Origin: Pseudactinotalea suaedae
GTDB lineage: Bacteria; Actinomycetota; Actinomycetes; Actinomycetales; Beutenbergiaceae
Assembly (NCBI RefSeq): GCF_009733815.1
Contig: NZ_WNXY01000001.1
Span: forward strand, 124,001 to 188,000
Direction of reading: 5' to 3'
DNA length: 64,000 nucleotides
The translations under genes were made by a program, and so were the position numbers. This document shows, piece after piece, positions 16,289 through 24,070 of the stretch (positions within the stretch are counted from its first letter, which is position 1; every line of letters begins with the position of its first letter). The notes beneath the pieces were generated by a model. That model saw only the letters and a program-made list of their open reading frames with translations, was not told where the DNA came from and did no database searches.

Positions 16289-18325
16289 ATGGCAGGCGTG
16301 CCATCGTCCGAGACCACCGAGAAGCCCGAGGTGACCGACGACGTCGACGAGGTGCTCGACGCCGTCGTGACGCGCATGGGCGGTGCGCGTCGTGAGGGTC
16401 AGCACGAGATGGCGCGAGCGGTCGCGGCTGCGCTCGAGGGCGCCGAGCACCTGATGGTGCAGGCCGGTACGGGTACCGGCAAGTCGCTCGCGTACCTGGT
16501 GCCCGCGCTGCTGCACGCGGTGCGGTCCGGGGAGCGGACGGTGATCTCCACGGCCACCCTGGCGCTGCAGCGCCAGGTGCTCGGTCACGACCTGCCGCTC
16601 GTGGCCGAGGTCGTGGAGCAGAGGTTGCCGCGGCCGCCCGCCGTCGCGCTGCTCAAGGGCTGGCACAACTACGTCTGCAAGCACAAGATCGCCGGCGGCT
16701 ACCCACCCGAGGGCGATGCCGCGCTGTTCGACATGGCACCCGCGTCGTCCTCGGTCGCGGAGGAGCACCCCGCGGGCTCCTCCCGCGACGACTCCCTCGG
16801 CGTCCAGGTCGTGCGCGTGCGCGAGTGGGCGGAGGAGACCGAGAGCGGCGACCGCGACGACCTCGTCCCCGGGGTCACCGACCGCGCCTGGCGGCAGGTC
16901 TCGGTCACCTCGATGGAGTGCATCGGCCCGTCGTGCCCGATGCGGTCCGAGTGCTTCCCCGAGGCGGCGCGACAGGCGGCGCGGACCGCGGACGTCGTCG
17001 TCACCAACCACGCGATGCTGGGGATCGCCGCCTCCGGCTCGCCCGGCGCGCTGCCCGAGTTCGACGCGCTCGTGGTCGACGAGGCCCACGAGCTGCCGTC
17101 ACGCGTGACGGCGCAGGCCTCGGTGGAGCTGTCGGCGCCCGCCGTGGAGCGGGTGGCGCGCCTCGCACGCCGGCAGGCGGGTGTCGCCACGCAGGCGCTC
17201 GACGACGCGGCCGTGCTGCTGCGGACCGTCCTGACCGCGACGCCCGAGGGGCGATGGCCGGAGGCGCTTCCCGCCGAGGTCGAGGGTGCGGTGCGCGCGA
17301 TCGCCGACGGGGCACGGCAGGTGATCTCCTCGATCAAGCAGGACAGCGTCAAGGCCGGGACCAAGGCGGGCGACGCCGGTGGTGCGCTGGTGCAGGCACG
17401 CTCGGCCGCGCTCGTGCTGTTCGAGATCGCCGACCGGTTGTTGTCGGACCGGCTGAAGAACCGGCAGGACGTCGTCTGGTGCAGCCGCGGCACCGGCCCG
17501 GGGGAGGCGATCAAGATCAACGTCTCACCCCTCGACGTCGCCGGGCCGATCGCCGGGCAGCTGCTCGCTGGTCGCGGTGCGGTGCTGACCTCCGCCACCC
17601 TCACGCTGGGCGGCACGTTCGACGCGACCGCCGGCTCCATGGGGATGAGCGCACCGGACTACACCTCGCTCGAGGTGGCCTCACCGTTCGACTACGCGCG
17701 CCAGGGCATCGTCTACGTCGCCAGGCACCTGCCCAAGCCGGGCCGCGACGGCGCCGACCCGCGGGTCCTGGACGAGATCGCGGAGCTGGTGGAGGCGGCC
17801 GGAGGTCGCACGCTCGGGCTGTTCTCCTCACGCCGCGGCGCGACCGCGGCGGCGGAGGCGATGCGCGAGCGGCTCGACACCCCGGTGCTGGTGCAGGGCG
17901 AGGACTCGATCCCTGCGCTCGTGCGGGCGTTCGCTGCGGACCCGGCGACGAGCCTGTTCGGCACGCTCTCGCTGTGGCAGGGCGTCGACGTGCCGGGAGA
18001 CGCGTGCCAGCTGGTGCTGATCGACCGCATCCCGTTCCCGCGCCCCGACGACCCGGTGATGGCAGCCCGGACCGAGGTGGTCGCCCAGCGTGGCGGCAAC
18101 GGCTTCATGGCGGTCTCCGCGACGCACGCCGCGCTCCTGCTCGCACAAGGCGCCGGGCGCCTGATCCGTGGCGTGACCGATCGCGGCGTCGTGGCGATCC
18201 TCGACCCGCGGGTGGCGACCGCCCGCTACGGCACGTTTCTGGCTCGCTCGCTGCCGCCGCTGTGGCCGACCACCGATCCGGCGATCGTGCGCGCGGCGCT
18301 GCGACGGCTGCGGGACGAGGCCTGA
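16289..18325 (+). CDS. dinG: DinG/XPD-type ATP-dependent DNA helicase with Fe-S cluster
   Basis: 678 residues. 5' to 3' superfamily 2 helicase. Walker A AGTGTGKS at about residues 58-65, DEAH box VVDEAHEL, and four cysteines suited to a [4Fe-4S] cluster: one in NYVCKHK and three in ECIGPSCPMRSECF. Helicase domain 2 has FSSRRGATAAAEAM, SLWQGVDVPG, QLVLIDRIPFPRP and QGAGRLIRG. It lacks the exonuclease domain of Bacillus DinG, as is usual in actinobacteria. The start may be ATG 16289 or GTG 16298. No LexA box is visible in front. It converges on lexA. Confidence 0.92.
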   Translation: MAGVPSSETTEKPEVTDDVDEVLDAVVTRMGGARREGQHEMARAVAAALEGAEHLMVQAGTGTGKSLAYLVPALLHAVRSGERTVISTATLALQRQVLGHDLPLVAEVVEQRLPRPPAVALLKGWHNYVCKHKIAGGYPPEGDAALFDMAPASSSVAEEHPAGSSRDDSLGVQVVRVREWAEETESGDRDDLVPGVTDRAWRQVSVTSMECIGPSCPMRSECFPEAARQAARTADVVVTNHAMLGIAASGSPGALPEFDALVVDEAHELPSRVTAQASVELSAPAVERVARLARRQAGVATQALDDAAVLLRTVLTATPEGRWPEALPAEVEGAVRAIADGARQVISSIKQDSVKAGTKAGDAGGALVQARSAALVLFEIADRLLSDRLKNRQDVVWCSRGTGPGEAIKINVSPLDVAGPIAGQLLAGRGAVLTSATLTLGGTFDATAGSMGMSAPDYTSLEVASPFDYARQGIVYVARHLPKPGRDGADPRVLDEIAELVEAAGGRTLGLFSSRRGATAAAEAMRERLDTPVLVQGEDSIPALVRAFAADPATSLFGTLSLWQGVDVPGDACQLVLIDRIPFPRPDDPVMAARTEVVAQRGGNGFMAVSATHAALLLAQGAGRLIRGVTDRGVVAILDPRVATARYGTFLARSLPPLWPTTDPAIVRAALRRLRDEA

Positions 18326-18344
18326 GACGGCGGTGCCGTCAGGA

Positions 18345-18361
18345 ACCTCGACCGGCGAGGT
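18345..18361. terminator. Bidirectional hairpin between dinG and lexA
   Basis: ACCTCG-ACCGG-CGAGGT is a perfect 6-bp stem in the 48-bp gap between the converging stops. No T-run on either side, so termination strength is uncertain. Confidence 0.5.
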
Positions 18362-18373
18362 CGCTGACGGGTC

Positions 18374-19066
18374 TCAGAGTGCCCGGAGGACGCTGACGAC
18401 GCGGCCCAGCACCTCGCCGTCGGTGCCGTCGATGGGGGAGAAGGCGGGGTTCGCCGGAAGCAGCCAGACCTTCCCGTTCTCCCGCTTGAGCGTCTTCACC
18501 GTGGCCTCGCCGTCGATCATGGCCGCGACGATCTCGCCGTTCTCCGCCACCGGCTGCTGCCGCACCACGACCCAGTCGCCGTCGCAGATCGCGGCGTCGA
18601 TCATCGACTCGCCGACCACCTTGAGCAGGAACAGGTCGCCCTCGCCCACGAGCTGACGGGGGAGCGGGAAGACGTCTTCGACAGCCTGCTCGGCGAGCAA
18701 CGGACCACCGGCGGCGATGCGACCGACCACGGGGACGTAGGACGGCGGGGCCGCCGTGGTCTCGCCGTCGTGAAGGGTGAGGTGGCGGCCGCCTCCGGTG
18801 CTGCTGGCGACGGTGACGTCATCGTCCGGGGCGACGATCTCGATCGCCCGCGTGGAGATCGGGTCGCGCCGCAGGTAGCCCTTCTCCTCCAGGACCTGGA
18901 GCTGGTACTTGACCGAGGACGGGCTGGCCAGGCCGACCGCGTCGCCGATCTCACGCATGGTCGGGGGGTAGCCGCGGCCGGCGAGGCTGCTGCGGATCGC
19001 CTCCATGATGCGCTGCTGGCGCTCCGTGAGCCGCGAGCCCTGCGTGTCCGGGTCGGTCGGTGTCAT
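18374..19066 (-). CDS. lexA: SOS repressor LexA
   Basis: 230 residues. Winged helix DNA-binding domain at about 12-75 ([32 protein letters not shown]), linker, then the S24 self-cleavage domain: cleavage site Ala119-Gly120 in RIAAGG, catalytic Ser154 in GESMID and Lys191 in VKTLKR. AGGGAG precedes ATG 19066. It represses SOS genes until RecA filaments stimulate self-cleavage; matching boxes are visible at recA, at HEPN-dinB and in its own upstream region, indicating autoregulation. Divergent from the LysM gene. Confidence 0.98.
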   Translation of the reverse strand: MTPTDPDTQGSRLTERQQRIMEAIRSSLAGRGYPPTMREIGDAVGLASPSSVKYQLQVLEEKGYLRRDPISTRAIEIVAPDDDVTVASSTGGGRHLTLHDGETTAAPPSYVPVVGRIAAGGPLLAEQAVEDVFPLPRQLVGEGDLFLLKVVGESMIDAAICDGDWVVVRQQPVAENGEIVAAMIDGEATVKTLKRENGKVWLLPANPAFSPIDGTDGEVLGRVVSVLRAL

Positions 19067-19183
19067 CGAGTGGCTCCCTGGTCGGTCGGGCGTTCAGCGG
19101 TGCGGCGGTTCGGTGGTCTCGGTGCCCTCGGATCGTTGTGTTTCCAACGATGTCGGTGGTCCGTGATGGTCTGTGGTGCGTGA

Positions 19184-19195
19184 GAACAAGCGTAC
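19184..19195. promoter_or_regulatory. Weak LexA-like box upstream of lexA
   Basis: GAAC-AAGC-GTAC, one mismatch to GAAC-N4-GTTC, about 120 bp before lexA. Could be a secondary site. Confidence 0.35.
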
Positions 19196-19214
19196 GAGCA
19201 CACAGCAGCTTCGG

Positions 19215-19228
19215 CAAACATCCGTTCG
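19215..19228. promoter_or_regulatory. LexA box in the lexA/LysM intergenic region (lexA side)
   Basis: CAAACATCCGTTCG matches CGAACnnnnGTTCG with one mismatch. It lies about 150 bp before lexA and suits autoregulation. Confidence 0.65.
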
Positions 19229-19307
19229 ATCGGCGTGTCGCGGCCGAGCGGAACCGCGCGAAGACCGCCCGGCCGGCGGGGCTCGACACGGTTGGAACAT
19301 GCGTGCT

Positions 19308-19323
19308 ACGTTCGTACGAACGT
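19308..19323. promoter_or_regulatory. 16-bp perfect palindrome before the LysM gene
   Basis: ACGTTCGTACGAACGT is fully self-complementary. It contains GTTC and GAAC in inverted order compared with a LexA box and abuts the next LexA-like site, so it may help LexA or bind another factor. Confidence 0.5.
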
Positions 19324-19327
19324 CCGA

Positions 19328-19341
19328 CGAACGCCCGTACG
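19328..19341. promoter_or_regulatory. LexA box in the lexA/LysM intergenic region (LysM side)
   Basis: CGAACGCCCGTACG matches CGAACnnnnGTTCG with one mismatch, 67 bp before the LysM start. Confidence 0.6.
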
Positions 19342-19407
19342 AGTGTCGCGAGCAGCGCCCGAACATCCACCAGGTCCACCCCAGCGTTTTCCCATGAGGA
19401 GCCCACG

Positions 19408-19902
19408 ATGAGCGTCCTGGCCCAGCCCGGCCCGATCTCGTTCGCGATCCCGCGACGTCGCCACCTCACGGTGGTCCCGCCGCTGCCCGACCTGGGCGCC
19501 GAGCCCGATCGTCTCGCCGACGTCATCGCGCTCCCGGTCGCGCGGCCCGCCGCGCCGGCCACCCCACGGCCTGCGTCCCCGCGCCCGGCGGCCCCTGTCG
19601 CTGGCGATGTGCCGCTGCGGCTCACCGCCCGCGGCCGTGCCGTGCTGGCCGGCCTGGCGATCGCGGCGGCGGCCGTCATCGGCTCGGTCGTCGGCATCGC
19701 CGCGGGCGGCGCTGCCGAGCCCAGCCCGGCGCTCGAGGTCGTCACCGTGACCAGCGGAGACAGCCTCTGGGGCATCGCCTCGGAGGTCGCAGCCCCCGGC
19801 GCGGACGTCCGCGACGTCATGAGCGAGATCGCTGCGCTCAACGGCCTGGAGGGCACCAACCTTGTCGCCGGGCAGCAGCTCACGGTGCCGCGCGAGGGGT
19901 GA
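19408..19902 (+). CDS. LysM-domain membrane protein, probable SOS-induced division inhibitor (DivS/ChiZ/YneA-like position)
   Basis: 164 residues. A Pro/Ala-rich cytoplasmic N-terminus of about 70 residues, one membrane span at about 79-101 (VLAGLAIAAAAVIGSVVGIAAGG), then an external LysM domain (VTSGDSLWGIASEVA to GQQLTVP) that should bind peptidoglycan. ATG 19408 follows GAGGAGCCCACG. Genes of this design lie divergent to lexA in Bacillus (yneA), Corynebacterium (divS) and Mycobacterium (chiZ, Rv2719c) and block septation during SOS. The position and LexA-like boxes support the same role here; this is inference, since sequence similarity outside LysM is low. Confidence 0.8.
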   Translation: MSVLAQPGPISFAIPRRRHLTVVPPLPDLGAEPDRLADVIALPVARPAAPATPRPASPRPAAPVAGDVPLRLTARGRAVLAGLAIAAAAVIGSVVGIAAGGAAEPSPALEVVTVTSGDSLWGIASEVAAPGADVRDVMSEIAALNGLEGTNLVAGQQLTVPREG

Positions 19903-19945
19903 ACGCGCCGCCCAGGTTGCGCAGGACGCCGTTTCCGACCTAGAT

Positions 19946-19993
19946 TCCTACATCTAGTAGTTACAGCGATGTGATCCGGTAGATCTAGCGTCG
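19946..19993 (+). promoter_or_regulatory. Pair of NrdR boxes over the nrdR promoter
   Basis: Two copies of ATCTAG at 19952-19957 (in CTACATCTAGTAG) and 19983-19988 (in GTAGATCTAGCGT) are exactly 31 bp apart, the three-turn spacing reported for paired NrdR boxes. The second overlaps a TAGCGT -10 element at 19986-19991, suggesting repression of nrdR by its own product. CTAGAT at 19940-19945 also pairs with the first ATCTAG as an inverted repeat. Confidence 0.65.
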
Positions 19994-20024
19994 CTCGGGA
20001 CACCTGTCGGAGAGGAGCGGTGGC

Positions 20025-20495
20025 GTGCACTGTCCGTTCTGCCGTCACCCCGACTCCCGGGTGATCGAGACCCGCACGGCCGAGGATGGCTCCTCGATCC
20101 GCCGTCGGCGCCAGTGCCCCGAGTGCGGCCGTCGCTTCACGACCCTGGAGACGACCAGTCTCGTCGTCGTCAAGCGCTCCGGCGCCGCCGAGCCCTTCAG
20201 CCGGGACAAGATCGCCGCCGGCGTGCGCAAGGCCTGTCAGGGGCGACCGGTCTCCGGAGACCAGATCGCCCTGCTCGCCCAGCAGGTCGAGGAAGCGATC
20301 CGCAGCACCGGTGCGGCCGAGGTCGATGCCCACGAGGTCGGGCTCGCCATCCTCGGACCGCTCCAGGACCTCGACGAGATCGCCTACCTCCGGTATGCCA
20401 GCGTCTACCGCAGCTTCACCTCGCTCGAGGACTTCGAGGCCGCGATCACCTCGCTGCGGCACCACCGCTCGGTCACCGTTGACGCCGACCAGTAG
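20025..20495 (+). CDS. nrdR: Transcriptional repressor NrdR
   Basis: 156 residues. Zinc ribbon at the N-terminus (CPFC at about 3-6 and CPECGRRF at about 31-38) and an ATP-cone at about 49-139 ([30 protein letters not shown]). NrdR senses dATP/ATP and represses ribonucleotide reductase genes. GTG 20025 follows GGAGAGGAGCGG. No nrd structural gene adjoins it in this window, so target genes are elsewhere. The paired boxes just upstream suggest autoregulation. Confidence 0.97.
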   Translation: MHCPFCRHPDSRVIETRTAEDGSSIRRRRQCPECGRRFTTLETTSLVVVKRSGAAEPFSRDKIAAGVRKACQGRPVSGDQIALLAQQVEEAIRSTGAAEVDAHEVGLAILGPLQDLDEIAYLRYASVYRSFTSLEDFEAAITSLRHHRSVTVDADQ

Positions 20496-20566
20496 TCTGA
20501 ACGCACTGCCGTCGGTGGCGCCGGAGGGGAAGCCGGCGCTACCGGCGGTCTTCAGATCCTGGCTTC

Positions 20567-20590
20567 ACTTCTTCGAAAAGAAGTTATGAT
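20567..20590 (+). promoter_or_regulatory. satD promoter with overlapping inverted-repeat operator
   Basis: ACTTCTT-CGAA-AAGAAGT (20567-20584) is a perfect 18-bp inverted repeat directly before TATGAT (20585-20590), which lies 6 nt ahead of ATG 20597. The repeat fills the -35/-10 spacer, the classic place for a repressor. The patch is much AT-richer than its surroundings. A leaderless transcript is predicted. Confidence 0.7.
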
Positions 20591-20596
20591 CTTCAT

Positions 20597-21238
20597 ATGG
20601 CCGCGATGAAGCAGAGGGCTGCACTGATCGGCGACATCATCGGCTCGCGCGAGGTGGTGGACCGGACGGCGCTGCACCGACGCCTGCGTGAGGTCGTCGA
20701 CCAGGCCAACGACGAGCTCGCGCCGGTCGCGCCGCTGCGGATCACGGTGGGCGACGAGTACCAGGGCGTCTTCGAGACCGTGGGTGCTGCGCTCCATGCC
20801 GCGCTGTGGCTGCGGCTGGCTCTGCTGCCCGCCGCCGACCTGCGGCACGGGATCGGCTGGGGCGGAGCAGCCGTGCTGCAGGAGGATCCGCGCGTCGAGG
20901 ACGGCCCCGCCTGGTGGGCGGCACGCGCCGCCATCGAGGCGGCCGAGGCCGATGCCGCCCGGGCCCGCACCCACACGGTCAGGACCCGCTACGAGCGCGC
21001 CGCGGACAGCGACGGTCCCGAGCCGGCCGCCATCAACGCCGCGCTGCTGTGCCGCGACCAGCTCGTGGCAGCCGGTGACGAGCGCGCCCTCCGGCTGCTG
21101 CGCGGGCTGCTGTCGGGACGTACCCAGACCGAGCTCGCCGCCGACGAGGGGATCTCCCCCTCCGCGGTCTCGCAACGAACCCGTGCCGATGGCCTGGCCG
21201 TCATCGTCGCCGCCGACGCGCTGCTGCAGGAGGTCTGA
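20597..21238 (+). CDS. SatD family protein
   Basis: 213 residues. The N-terminus AALIGDIIGSREVVDR and the strand ITVGDEYQGVFE are the hallmarks of the SatD family, a group of unknown function. The last 50 residues (GRTQTELAADEGISPSAVSQRTRADGL, read in parts) form a helix-turn-helix of the sigma/LuxR-like kind, so it may bind the inverted repeat at its own promoter. First gene of a unit with a DUF3307 membrane protein 4 bp downstream and an overlapping kinase gene. The pairing of SatD with DUF3307 recurs in Gram-positive bacteria. Confidence 0.82.
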   Translation: MAAMKQRAALIGDIIGSREVVDRTALHRRLREVVDQANDELAPVAPLRITVGDEYQGVFETVGAALHAALWLRLALLPAADLRHGIGWGGAAVLQEDPRVEDGPAWWAARAAIEAAEADAARARTHTVRTRYERAADSDGPEPAAINAALLCRDQLVAAGDERALRLLRGLLSGRTQTELAADEGISPSAVSQRTRADGLAVIVAADALLQEV

Positions 21239-21242
21239 CCAC

Positions 21243-21992
21243 ATGATCTGGCTGGGGCTGATGCTGCTGGGGTGCGCCGTCGCGGACATCGTCAACCGAC
21301 CGCAGGCACCACGCGTGCTGCCGGAGGCGACCGGTGCCGCGGTCGTGGTCCTCGCGGGTGTGGTCGCAGGGCAGCACAGGCCGCTCGACCTGCTCGTGCT
21401 CGTCGTGATCGCGGCGTTCGTGGTCGCCTGGAGCCGCTCCTCCACGCGCGCGTTGGACCAGGCCTCACCGGTGATCCCGCTCACGGTGCTCGGCGTCGGC
21501 GTCGGGCTCATGGTGGTCCTGTCGGGTCTCGCGTCCCCGGTCTCGGGACCGCTGGCGGCGCTGTGGTCCGAGATCGACTGGCCCCCGGCGGCCCGTGTCA
21601 GCCCCGAGCGCGCACTGCTGGTGCTCGGCGTGCTGGCGGCCCAGCTCAGCACCGGGAACGTCGTCGTGCGGCTCGTGCTCGCCGCGACCCGCACGGTCAA
21701 CCCCGCTCGCTGGAGCTCCGGCGCCGCGACCGATCCCGCCGATCCCGCGCACGACATCAAGGGCGGCAGGCTGCTGGGGCCGATGGAGCGGGTGCTCATC
21801 ATCGGGCTGGGACTCGCCGGCAACCTGACGGCGGCGAGCATCGTCGTCGCCGCCAAGGGCCTGCTGCGGTTCCCCGAGCTCAGCTCGCGCCGAGACCAGG
21901 AGCACGTGCACCGGCTCACCGAGTACTTCCTCGTCGGGTCGTTCGTCAGCTGGATGCTCGCGCTCGTCTCGCTCGCGCTGCTCGCCGGATGA
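21243..21992 (+). CDS. DUF3307-like membrane protein
   Basis: 249 residues, ATG 21243. About six hydrophobic spans. The central DIKGGRLLGPMERVLIIGLG and the end KGLLRFPELSSRRDQEHVHRLTEYFLVGSFVSW, read in parts, match the conserved block of DUF3307 proteins found beside satD. It probably works with the SatD protein at the membrane; no biochemical role is known. The N-terminal part is shorter than in many relatives but complete from the ATG. Its stop overlaps the kinase start (ATGA). Confidence 0.75.
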   Translation: MIWLGLMLLGCAVADIVNRPQAPRVLPEATGAAVVVLAGVVAGQHRPLDLLVLVVIAAFVVAWSRSSTRALDQASPVIPLTVLGVGVGLMVVLSGLASPVSGPLAALWSEIDWPPAARVSPERALLVLGVLAAQLSTGNVVVRLVLAATRTVNPARWSSGAATDPADPAHDIKGGRLLGPMERVLIIGLGLAGNLTAASIVVAAKGLLRFPELSSRRDQEHVHRLTEYFLVGSFVSWMLALVSLALLAG

Positions 21993-22570
21993 GGCCGCCA
22001 TCGCCGGTGCTGGTCGCGATGGCAGGGTTGCCGGGGGCGGGCAAGAGCAGCCTCGCCCGGGCGATCGGCCACGAGACCGCTGCCGTGGTGCTCGCCGTGG
22101 ACGCCATCGAGGCCGCGATGTGGCGGGCCGGGCTGGGCGGTGCCGACCAGCGGCTGCCGACCGGGCTCGCCGCCTACGCCGTGGCGCAGACCCTTGCCGC
22201 CGAGCTGCTGGCGGCCGGGCACTCGGTCGTCGCCGACGCCGTCAACGCGGTCGAGCCCGCACGCGCCGGGTGGAACCAGGTGGCCACCGAGCACGGAGTG
22301 CCGATCCGGTGGCTCGAGGTGACCTGCTCGAACCCCGTGGTGCACCGGGAGCGGCTCGCGGCCCGTGGCACGCGCTACCAGGGGTTCACCGAGCCCACGT
22401 GGCAGCAGGTCGAGACGCGCCGCATCGAGCCGTGGAGCCACGAGCGGCTGGTGCTCGACTCGATGCGGCCGCTCGAGGAGCTGCTCGAGACCGCGATGAC
22501 CTACGTATCAGCTGGCAGGACCGGCCGCCGTCCGGCAGGCTGGGCGATCAGGACGACGAGAGGTGAGTGA
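21989..22570 (+). CDS. AAA/zeta-toxin-like small-molecule kinase
   Basis: 193 residues. P-loop GLPGAGKSSLARAIG at about 13-27, a second-strand Asp in VVLAVDAIEAAMWR, SVVADAVNAVEPARAGW, and RERLAARGTRYQGFTEPTW, the lid-like arginine region. This is the layout of the ATP-binding kinase family COG0645/COG4639 (predicted kinases). Substrate unknown. Overlaps the DUF3307 gene by 4 bp, so it belongs to the satD unit. Confidence 0.75.
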   Translation: MRPPSPVLVAMAGLPGAGKSSLARAIGHETAAVVLAVDAIEAAMWRAGLGGADQRLPTGLAAYAVAQTLAAELLAAGHSVVADAVNAVEPARAGWNQVATEHGVPIRWLEVTCSNPVVHRERLAARGTRYQGFTEPTWQQVETRRIEPWSHERLVLDSMRPLEELLETAMTYVSAGRTGRRPAGWAIRTTRGE

Positions 22571-22574
22571 TCGC

Positions 22575-22778
22575 ATGACCGATGACAAGAGCAGTACCGA
22601 GAGCAAGGGCAACGAGACCGAGGGCATCTCCGATGCCAAGGCGAAGATGCGCGCGGCGCTCGAGCGCAAGAAGGAGAACGACCACCTCACGGCCGAGGGG
22701 CGCCGCAACACCGGTCAGGTGCACGCGTCCGAGGTCACCGGCGGGCGCCGGATGTTCCGCCGCAAGTCCGGGGGCTGA
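22575..22778 (+). CDS. DUF5302 small protein
   Basis: 67 residues, highly charged, with DAKAKMRAALERKKE and the end GRRMFRRKSGG, which are the conserved parts of the actinobacterial DUF5302 family. It is predicted to be soluble and partly disordered. ATG 22575 is preceded by GAGAGG; GTG 22563 is an in-frame alternative. Function unknown. It ends 3 bp before the converging serA stop. Confidence 0.8.
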   Translation: MTDDKSSTESKGNETEGISDAKAKMRAALERKKENDHLTAEGRRNTGQVHASEVTGGRRMFRRKSGG

Positions 22779-22781
22779 CCC

Positions 22782-24002
22782 TCAGCCCTGGGGGAGCGTG
22801 GCCTGATCGAGCACCCGCACCCGGATCGTCGGCTCCATGGCCTCCAGAGCCTCGACCGCCGATCCGGGCAGCGGGCCACCGATGTCGGTGGCCACGTACC
22901 CGATGTCGCCCCAGGTGCCCAGCACCTGCGACTCGACGTTGACCCCGACCGCGGACAGCGCCTGGTTGACGCCGGCGAGCACACCCGGGACGTTGCGGTG
23001 CAGGTGGGCGATCCGGTACGCACCCTCGCGCGGGCGGTCCAGGATCAGCGAGGGGACGTTGACGGACAGACCGGTCGCACCCACCGCGAGGTAGTCCCGC
23101 AGCTTCGCCGACACGAACATCCCGATGTCCTGCTGCGCCTCCTCGGTCGAGCCGCCGACGTGCGGCGTCAGGATGACGTTCGGCAGGTCGCGCAGCTCGG
23201 AGTGGAAGGTCTCGCCCGCGGTCTTCGGCTCCTCGGGGAACACGTCGACGGCGGCGCCGGCGAGCGAGCCGTCGAGGATGCGCTCGCGGAGCTTGCCGTA
23301 GTCGACGAGGAAGCCGCGCGAGAGGTTGAGGAAGATCGCGCCGGGCTTCATCCGCTCGAACTGCGCGGAACCGAACATGCCGGCGTTGCCGGCCCGCCCG
23401 TCGACGTGCAGCGTCACGATGTCGGAGACGTCCAGCAGGTCGTCGAGCGAGCTCATCCGCGTCGCGTTGCCGAGGGCGAGCTTCTCAGCGGTGTCGTAGA
23501 AGACCACCCGGAGCCCGAGCGCCTCGGCGACGACCGAGAGCTGGGTGCCGATGTTGCCGTAGCCCACGATGCCGAGCGTGCGACCGCGCACCTCGTGCGC
23601 GCCATCGGCCGACTTGTCCCAGATGCCCTGGTGCAGCGCCTTGTCCTTCTCGGTCAGCCGGCGCGTGAGCGCGATGATCTCGGCGACCGCTAGCTCGACC
23701 ACGGACCGCGTGTTCGAGAACGGCGCGTTGAACACCGCGACGCCACCGGCGGCCGCGTGGCGCAGGTCGATCTGGTTCGTGCCGATGCAGAACGCCCCGA
23801 TCGCGGTCAGCGCGGGCGCGTTGTCCAGCACGCGCGCCGTGACCTGGGTCTTGGATCGGATGCCGAGGATCTCGACGCCCTCGAGCGCTGAGATCAGCTC
23901 GTCCTCGTCGAGAGCCCCCTTGAGGGCCGTGACCTCGACGCCAGCCTTCTCGAGCGTCTCGCGCCCGAGGCTGTGCACGTTCTCCAACAAGAGTGCCTTC
24001 AC
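22782..24002 (-). CDS. serA: D-3-phosphoglycerate dehydrogenase
   Basis: 406 residues. First enzyme of serine synthesis from 3-phosphoglycerate. The FCIGTNQIDL and FNAPFSNTRSVVELAVAEI segments, the NAD fold GIVGYGNIGTQLSVVAEALG, and the catalytic His in TPHVGGSTEEAQ are clear. A C-terminal ACT domain (about 330-406, YRIAHLHRNVPGVLAGVN) allows serine feedback. The layout is the short E. coli type, without the extra ASB domain of mycobacterial SerA. Start GTG 24002 sits after AGGTGG; GTG 24005 is adjacent. Lies 68 bp downstream of helD on the same strand. Confidence 0.95.
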   Translation of the reverse strand: MKALLLENVHSLGRETLEKAGVEVTALKGALDEDELISALEGVEILGIRSKTQVTARVLDNAPALTAIGAFCIGTNQIDLRHAAAGGVAVFNAPFSNTRSVVELAVAEIIALTRRLTEKDKALHQGIWDKSADGAHEVRGRTLGIVGYGNIGTQLSVVAEALGLRVVFYDTAEKLALGNATRMSSLDDLLDVSDIVTLHVDGRAGNAGMFGSAQFERMKPGAIFLNLSRGFLVDYGKLRERILDGSLAGAAVDVFPEEPKTAGETFHSELRDLPNVILTPHVGGSTEEAQQDIGMFVSAKLRDYLAVGATGLSVNVPSLILDRPREGAYRIAHLHRNVPGVLAGVNQALSAVGVNVESQVLGTWGDIGYVATDIGGPLPGSAVEALEAMEPTIRVRVLDQATLPQG

Positions 24003-24070
24003 CACGCCACCTATCGTCTCAGGCGCTCGGGATCGCACCGGCCAGGGACCACGTGATGGACAACGTGGAC

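Noticed and set aside
19148-19172. RecA-NDp promoter in front of the LysM gene
   Set aside because: ATGTCGGTG-N8 is followed by TGGTCT, which lacks the TAnnnT hexamer, and it is 240 bp from the gene.
19060-19407. N-terminal extension of the LysM gene from ATG 19060
   Set aside because: It crosses the lexA start and LexA boxes; ATG 19408 has a ribosome binding site.
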